From NCBI RefSeq assembly GCF_025766255.1, contig NW_026516676.1:491501-555500 (forward strand): a stretch of DNA of 64,000 nt, given 5' to 3'. Below are positions 58,406 through 64,000 of this stretch, piece by piece; the first letter of the stretch is position 1; each line of letters begins with the position of its first letter. The notes under the pieces were generated by a model. That model made no database searches and was not told the DNA's origin. It saw only the letters and a list, made by a program, of their open reading frames with translations. Source of the stretch: Zychaea mexicana. Lineage: Eukaryota; Mucoromycota; Mucoromycetes; Mucorales; Lichtheimiaceae. Made by a program: the position numbers and the translations under genes.

Positions 58406-58604
58406 CTGACAGATATATCATACACACATCACATACATCACACATACATCACATACGCATCACACATACACACTTGCATGATTTTATTTCAAAAGATTTT
58501 GCGAGAAGTTTTGCTTTTTCCCATTTTTTTTCGCTCGCCACGACACACACCTTCCACTTATCTTCACACACAGCAGATAACTTTGGGCCAAGAGTAGTTT
58601 TACA

Positions 58605-59663
58605 ATGGCTGATGATAAAAATAAGATACCGTCATCCTCAGAAACACCTGTAAAAAGCAGGTCCTCTGCGCCTCCCCGAGCCAGTTCATCCACACAGTTA
58701 AAGCATATGGAAGAATGGAGAAAGGTAATGGAGAAGCATCCTTATCAGCGGCCTGCACCCGACGCTTCGCGTGGTCCATGCCCAGCCATCAACACGCTCG
58801 CCAACCATGGTTTCATCAACAGAGATGGGCGGAACGTGACACAAAAGCAGCTGTACGAAGGAGTTGTGAAGCTAGGAATGGCGCCCCTGGCTGCACGCTA
58901 TATCTCCAGTATGCCATATTCTCAGTTTAAACAACATCATCCGTCCGACGGTATATTTTCCTATCTCCGAGGGTATGCCGAGACCATCGACTTGGAACAG
59001 CTCGGAATCCACAATGGTATTGAGCACGACGTCTCTCTCAGCAGAAATGACGTGAATCTGGCACCCTGTAGTTCTGTTCAGCTCGTCCCTGAGCGAGTCG
59101 AGCAGATGATCCAGATTGCCGCAAAGCGGACACGCGCGGAGGGTGATAAGGATAAGCAAAAGAGCAGCCAGCAGCAACAGGAACAACGGCTGTATATTTC
59201 GGACAAGGATGTGTACGATCATCGTAAGCTGTGTTGGCTCGAATCAATCCGGGATAACCCTCAGTTGTTAATGGGTCTGTTTCAACAGGTGAGAGGAGAA
59301 CAGCACTTGCTTGTGACTTTTTTTATTATGACATATATGCATTGATGGTGAATTGAGAGGCAAATCAGAATATATATATAAAAAGATTGACGCAGGTTCT
59401 GTTCGATATCGTAGATGGCCATTGTAGCAGAAACTGTCGCACTTATGAATATACTTGGCCGTGATCAGGCCATTCCGGAAGATCATCTTCGATCGTTTTT
59501 CTTGGAGGAAAGGATTCCAGATGACTGGTACCCGCTGCAAGCTTCGTCCATATTCAAGACGATGAAGCGATCCTGGGAGGCTTTCCAAGGAGTACGCAAC
59601 AGTACTGCAATGTTGCCTCGAGATGAAGGGGAAGGAGGGAGCTCGGGAAAAAAACAGAAATAG
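58605..59663 (+). CDS. Heme-thiolate peroxidase, copy 2 (no membrane anchor)
   Basis: Two exons, 58605-59288 and 59415-59663, give 310 residues. The catalytic part is nearly identical to copy 1: HPYQRPAPDASRGPCPAINT with the heme Cys, NGIEHDVSLSR with the acid-base Glu, and DVYDHRKLCWLESIRDNP. The N-terminus differs completely: a polar Ser/Lys-rich 30 residues (MADDKNKIPSSSETPVKS) replaces the membrane anchor, so this copy is predicted soluble in the cytosol unless a further exon exists upstream. The second exon is longer, with a charged C-terminus (GEGGSSGKKQK). The intron is at the same place as in copy 1. Same peroxide-dependent chemistry expected, substrate unknown. Confidence 0.87.
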
Positions 59664-61278
59664 CAGTGTAGTAGTAGCATACGTAATATTGCAAAGTACT
59701 GTATCCGAATATAGGACCTTGATGTGATAATTTGAACAAGATGTTCTCTTGTTACAGTATACGATTAAGCATGTACGAAATATGCTCAGCGCTTATTAAT
59801 CATTTTTATGTTTGTAGTCAAAATAGTGATAGAGTTAACGAGAAAGACGTCATAGCTTCGTCATGAACAATGTGGGCAGTTGATGGCTCAGAAAATCTCT
59901 TTAACCTGAACCACACATTATAGTTTCTCTTTGTAACAGCTTCATTGTTTCTTCTATCTATTGAGCTTTGAAAAAGACTTATCAATGTGTTGATTGCCCA
60001 CCTGACTCAGCTGCCGGACTGGTATCAATTGACACGTAAGAATACCCTACTTCCATTGAACAGTTTTCAGCCAAGTTCATCCGACTGTTCTTCATTGTTG
60101 TAGCAAGCAAAACATATACCGGAAACAACGCGGGAAGCAGCATAGATCAATTTTGACCAATGCCAACTGCTTTGTTACTACTTGTCATACTGTCTGTTTT
60201 ATGCAAATCAGTTCATGTTTCTTTTTCAGTTCTACTATAATGGGCTATATCTTGAACAAGTAAATAGTGACCCAAGTTTCAATGATAAGAATGCATGGTT
60301 GAGTCTTTAAATTGTTTAAGTACTCTTGGAGGAGAATTAGAAAACACATCACTACTAAAATGACCAAGGAAAACGTCGTACTTCTAAGTATTCATTGTAA
60401 AAGAGCTGTCGCGAAAATATATCTAAAGTTTTGAGGTACATAGTCCAGCAAGCAAACGAGCCGGCTTGATTAAAAAAACTCTCTTATTGGTAATTATTCC
60501 TGATCCTTCATCAATACAAAGATATCAACAATAGACGCATGACTGAAATACATAGTTTTACTTCGCATTATGCTGTACCATTACTTATTTTTTCATTCGG
60601 CTAATGAACGGAACATATAGGCACAGAAAAAGTCAGTTTATCAGTATATTCCCTTTGTATGGTCCCATAGATCGCACTTTTGTTCTTCTATATCTTAAAT
60701 ATGAACCTTTAGTCACAACTTGATGATCAAATATAGCTCGGTTTACAGCGAAGCAGTGAGCCATTCTAGGCAGACAGATTGCTTTTTAAAACAAATTCAA
60801 AAAGATGCACAACTTACACTACTCAAATCATCATTAACTGATCAATCATAGACTTGTCCGTGTGAAATAAATAAATGCAGCCCTAAAAATTGACCCATCA
60901 TTAGTACGTAGTAGAGAAATTGTAGTGATCCTGATTGTGAAGAAAACAACGAGATAGTATTCAATCGGCATGATATCTTTTGATGATGGGAATTACACCG
61001 CATAATTTGCACGAGCAGAAAACGACTAGGCAAAACGCAAGAGCAGTCGATCAGACATGCATCCACAACCCTCTAAAATGGAGAGAAAAAAGTGTATACC
61101 GTTACATGTAGCAATGTAAACATACAATTCTTGATAGTCGTGCTTAAACAGTTGATGAAAAGGGACAGTTCGCGTACTGCAGAAGTGAACGCGTAAATTT
61201 CGTGCTTTAAAAAAAAACAGCCAAAGCGCGTTCCCCCATTTTTTTCTTCTCTTTTTTTTTTTTCTCAAACCGTGATAA
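59664..61278. other. Intergenic, no gene seen
   Basis: AT-rich spacer. Minus frames at 60,842-61,066 and 61,026-61,298 have no motif, and the latter overlaps the POLD3 start. Nothing else recognisable. Confidence 0.55.
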
Positions 61279-63160
61279 ATGGAAGAACAGCTGAACATTA
61301 CCGTGCTTCAAGAAAAGCGACCCGTAAGAATGGAGAAAACTTACGTTGCTCTTTTGAATTATTGACTTGCTAATTATTGAGTTTTTGTTGCCAACGCCCT
61401 GCAATTGAACGGTTTTATCTCAGGTGACATACAAGTCGCTGGCGCGCCAACACGCAATTCACGTTAATACCGCTAAACAGTGAGTGTCGCCAGATCGCCT
61501 ATCGATCATTCTTTTCGTTTTTTATGGATTACGGAAAAAGAGAAAAGATTTGCTAACCTGTTATTATTTACTAGAGCATTATGGGATTATGCACAAAACA
61601 CGCCCAATGTGCATGCAATTTACTGCATCGCAGGCAGACTCGTAGTGGACAGCAACGCAACTCGGGACACGATTCGACTTGTCAAAGACCTCGATCTCGA
61701 AGGTATCTTAAAGAGGGACAAAACGAGCATTCTTATTTATACATAAACTGATCTGAACAAGTAGAAACCAAGAAACAATTCCGTCAAGTCACCGGTATTC
61801 ATGTTTACAGTGTCGTACCTTATGATCCAAAGGTAAGATATACAACGAGAATGAAAAAATGAAGACAGGATAGGACATTGTAGTAAGATGCTTCGTCAGT
61901 ATGGGTGTAATGCTAATTGTGTCTTTTGTGATATTGTGGAAACAAAAAAAAAAGGATTTGACCGTGCTAGTTACTGTAAACAAGGATATACCTTTTCTTT
62001 CTGTACAAGACCGAATTAGGTGGGAAATTATGCAGAAGAAGGAAAAAGAAAATACAACCTTACTCATTGGTATATTCGATTCTACTATCAGCTGTGGTGT
62101 CCTCAAATGTACCCAAGCGTTATCGGGCAAACCCACGACACAGAAACGTACACAGCCCGATACTGCACATACACAACAAGCGACTTTATCCAAACCATCC
62201 AAGCCAGCTGCTTCAACCCCTGCACCAGCACCAGCAGCTGCGATACCAACAAAGAAACCAACTACTATCCCGAGCAAAGGTAAAGGAACATTGTCGTTTG
62301 AAAAGCATGCAACAAAAGCGCCTAGTTCAGCTCGTTCTTCTTCATCACCTACACCTACACCACCACCACAGCCAGCAGCAGCAGCAGTGAAAACACCAGG
62401 TTTGTACTTTCAATCCCTATCTTGATTCTTTGTAAGAACTGACTTACCCTTTCTGTCCCCTTTCAGAAAAACAAAAAACGCCTGAACCTAAGAAACCCAG
62501 TTTGACAGCAGAGGATATATTTTCGGAGGATGAAGATATGGCTGAATCCAATCCAATGCAGGATGAGCCTATTTTTGATCCTATGGAAACGGATGAACCT
62601 GCAGCTGTAGAAGAAGAAGAACGACGACAGACTGAAGAAAAGGAGCCTGAAGCAGAAGGTACGTAAAAGAATCAAGTAAATAGAGCAAAGGTTGTGTGTA
62701 AACGGGGAGTTCAGGAAAAGAATACGCTGAAAGTTGTCAATGATAGTTGAACAAGAGGAGCAGGTGCAAGAACGAGTACCCAAACAGTCCACTGCAGGCC
62801 GAAAAAGACGACGAAAGGTGACAAAGAAGAAGCATTATACAAACGAGCGTGGCTTCTTGGGTACGTTTCTTATAGAGTGAAATGTTGGCAAAGCATTGTG
62901 CATTATACAAGAGTATTTATTAACGAGCATAAAACCTATATGATATAGTTACTGAAGACGTCGAAGAGTATGAAACAGTGGATGAGGATGAAGGAGAAGA
63001 AGAGTCGCCAGCACCATCATCATCAACGACACAACGATCAACTACAACGAAAAGCCAGAGTAAGCCTTCGTCTGCACCGGCACCCGCAGCAAAGAAGTCG
63101 GGAGCCAAAAAGACACAAGGCGAACAAAGAAACTTGTTAAGCTTTTGGGGAAAGAAGTAA
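61279..63160 (+). CDS. DNA polymerase delta subunit 3 (POLD3/Cdc27-type)
   Basis: Eight exons: 61279-61323, 61424-61479, 61575-61702, 61762-61832, 61955-62399, 62467-62658, 62747-62860 and 62949-63160, giving 420 residues. The N-terminal winged-helix region that binds the B-subunit is clear: VTYKSLARQHAIHVNTAKQ, then HAIYCIAGRLV and GIHVYSVVPYDPK. The middle is Pro/Ala/Ser-rich and acidic. Near the end, KKKHYTNERGFLVTEDVEEYE is the conserved late motif. The last residues QRNLLSFW (410-417) form a PCNA-interacting PIP box. The protein is the accessory subunit that tethers polymerase delta to PCNA for lagging-strand synthesis and repair. Exon 5 (DLTVLVTVNKDIPF onward) is the least certain border. 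The short first exon (MEEQLNITVLQEKRP) is in frame and splices cleanly. Confidence 0.9.
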
Positions 63161-64000
63161 ACTGATAAAAGCAGTATCATTCCTTACATGTAAATACAGA
63201 CCTTGTTGCTGGCTGTTTATCACATAAACTTCTTCTCATATAAGCTACAAAGTGTTGTCCTTATTGATATCATGACTATGCCGCGCAAACACAATCAACC
63301 ATGATCTACTGGTTTTGCGCCTTTTATTGAAAGTGTGTATATAGTAAAATGAATGCTGTTTAAAGTTATCAGATAATAGTAATAGTGTAGATATCATTAA
63401 GTTGGGGCTGCCATAGAATACAATCGTCACGATAAGGGTAAGCTACTCTGTTGATAAGAATCTAGAACAGTTCTTCACTTTCTCCTCTTCTATTCGTGAA
63501 TAAACAAGTCGGATTCCGATCTCAGAGCAATAACGCACGCAGTTCCAGAAAACTGGAGGTACTTGAAAGAAGTGCTGATGTTGAGAAACAAAGATATTCA
63601 CATACCCGATTCGTCGGCCAGGCCGCATTGATAACTATCCATAAAGAAATATTGCCTCCCTTTTGGTGCATTTAGCGCGTACTATAGGTGAAGGATATTT
63701 TGAAACCGGCGCACAGCTTATCCTCATGGCACTCATAGAGAGATACAAATTCCATTTTCGGAACCAGATCCGCGTATTTTATACGTGTTGTCGTTGTATC
63801 CGCAATGGTGGGTAAACTCTATACTGTGCATTGCGCAAGATGGTGTTGATTCGGGCTCTTGGTCTCATTTGACGATCTTTAAGTGGCTACAACAACAGCA
63901 AAAAGGATTATAGCCTACTTTCGATAGGAGGCAGGTACATATTATGTCAATAATGGGAGGGAGGAATGTTCCACCAACTTAGTGCCGACAGTTTAATGTT
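63161..64000. other. Right end of window, no gene called
   Basis: POLD3 3' flank, then unassigned sequence. A frame without a start codon around 63,751-63,912 (plus) reads EPDPRILYVLSLYPQWW and ends at TAG. It could be the last exon of an unrecognised gene or a relic, but nothing upstream supports it. Confidence 0.4.

Noticed and set aside
1..64000. CRISPR arrays, bacterial operons, ribosome binding sites
   Set aside because: No direct-repeat/spacer arrays are present, and the spliced genes are eukaryotic, so such features are not expected and none were seen.

Overview
This window looks like nuclear DNA of an early-diverging filamentous fungus, most likely Mucoromycota (Mucorales-like). Genes are split by many short GT-AG introns. 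Intergenic DNA is AT-rich. The gene content fits: NF-YA with fungal-type flanks, a two-gene family of TPR/F-box/LRR proteins, a membrane-anchored UDP-glycosyltransferase, chloroperoxidase-like heme-thiolate proteins, and a fungal DDE transposon beside a decayed Helitron. Species assignment is inference. All exon models come from reading splice sites and frames by eye.

Layout: 0-5 kb carries the end of a choline/ethanolamine kinase, an NF-YA/HAP2 gene and a PPIL2-type U-box cyclophilin. 5.6-7.3 kb holds a small multi-pass membrane protein gene with a broken relative just upstream. 7.3-15.3 kb is mostly gene-free: one tRNA-Arg(UCU), a possible LTR remnant and GATCC-rich repeats. 15.3-16.1 kb is an ECL1-like small zinc-binding protein. 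18.4-24.8 kb is a 16-exon ABCC (MRP) transporter whose nucleotide-binding domains have lost most catalytic motifs and whose frame breaks at one exon junction. 26-28 kb has a small single-pass membrane protein and one weak short gene candidate. At 28.5 kb sits a compact MITE. 30.6-31.4 kb is an NmrA-like oxidoreductase gene with an in-frame stop.

33.4-38.9 kb holds two convergent TPR/F-box/LRR paralogs, followed by a UDP-glycosyltransferase (39.7-41.5 kb). 41.6-45.7 kb is a transposon cluster: an intact DDE element with perfect 20-bp terminal inverted repeats, directly next to a 5'-truncated, frameshifted Helitron helicase. 46.0-47.5 kb is an odd transcription-unit-like array of about eight short exons whose introns share a motif. 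48.4-51.9 kb is a class II histone deacetylase. 52.6-56.4 kb is the NMA111-type HtrA protease. 56.7-59.7 kb has two heme-thiolate peroxidase genes produced by a segmental duplication that also copied the 3' end of the protease gene. 61.3-63.2 kb is POLD3, a DNA polymerase delta subunit.

There is no operon-like pathway. Genes are independent eukaryotic units. The clearest local processes are duplication (membrane protein pair, F-box pair, peroxidase pair) and decay (ABC transporter, NmrA gene, Helitron, membrane-protein relative, protease remnant).
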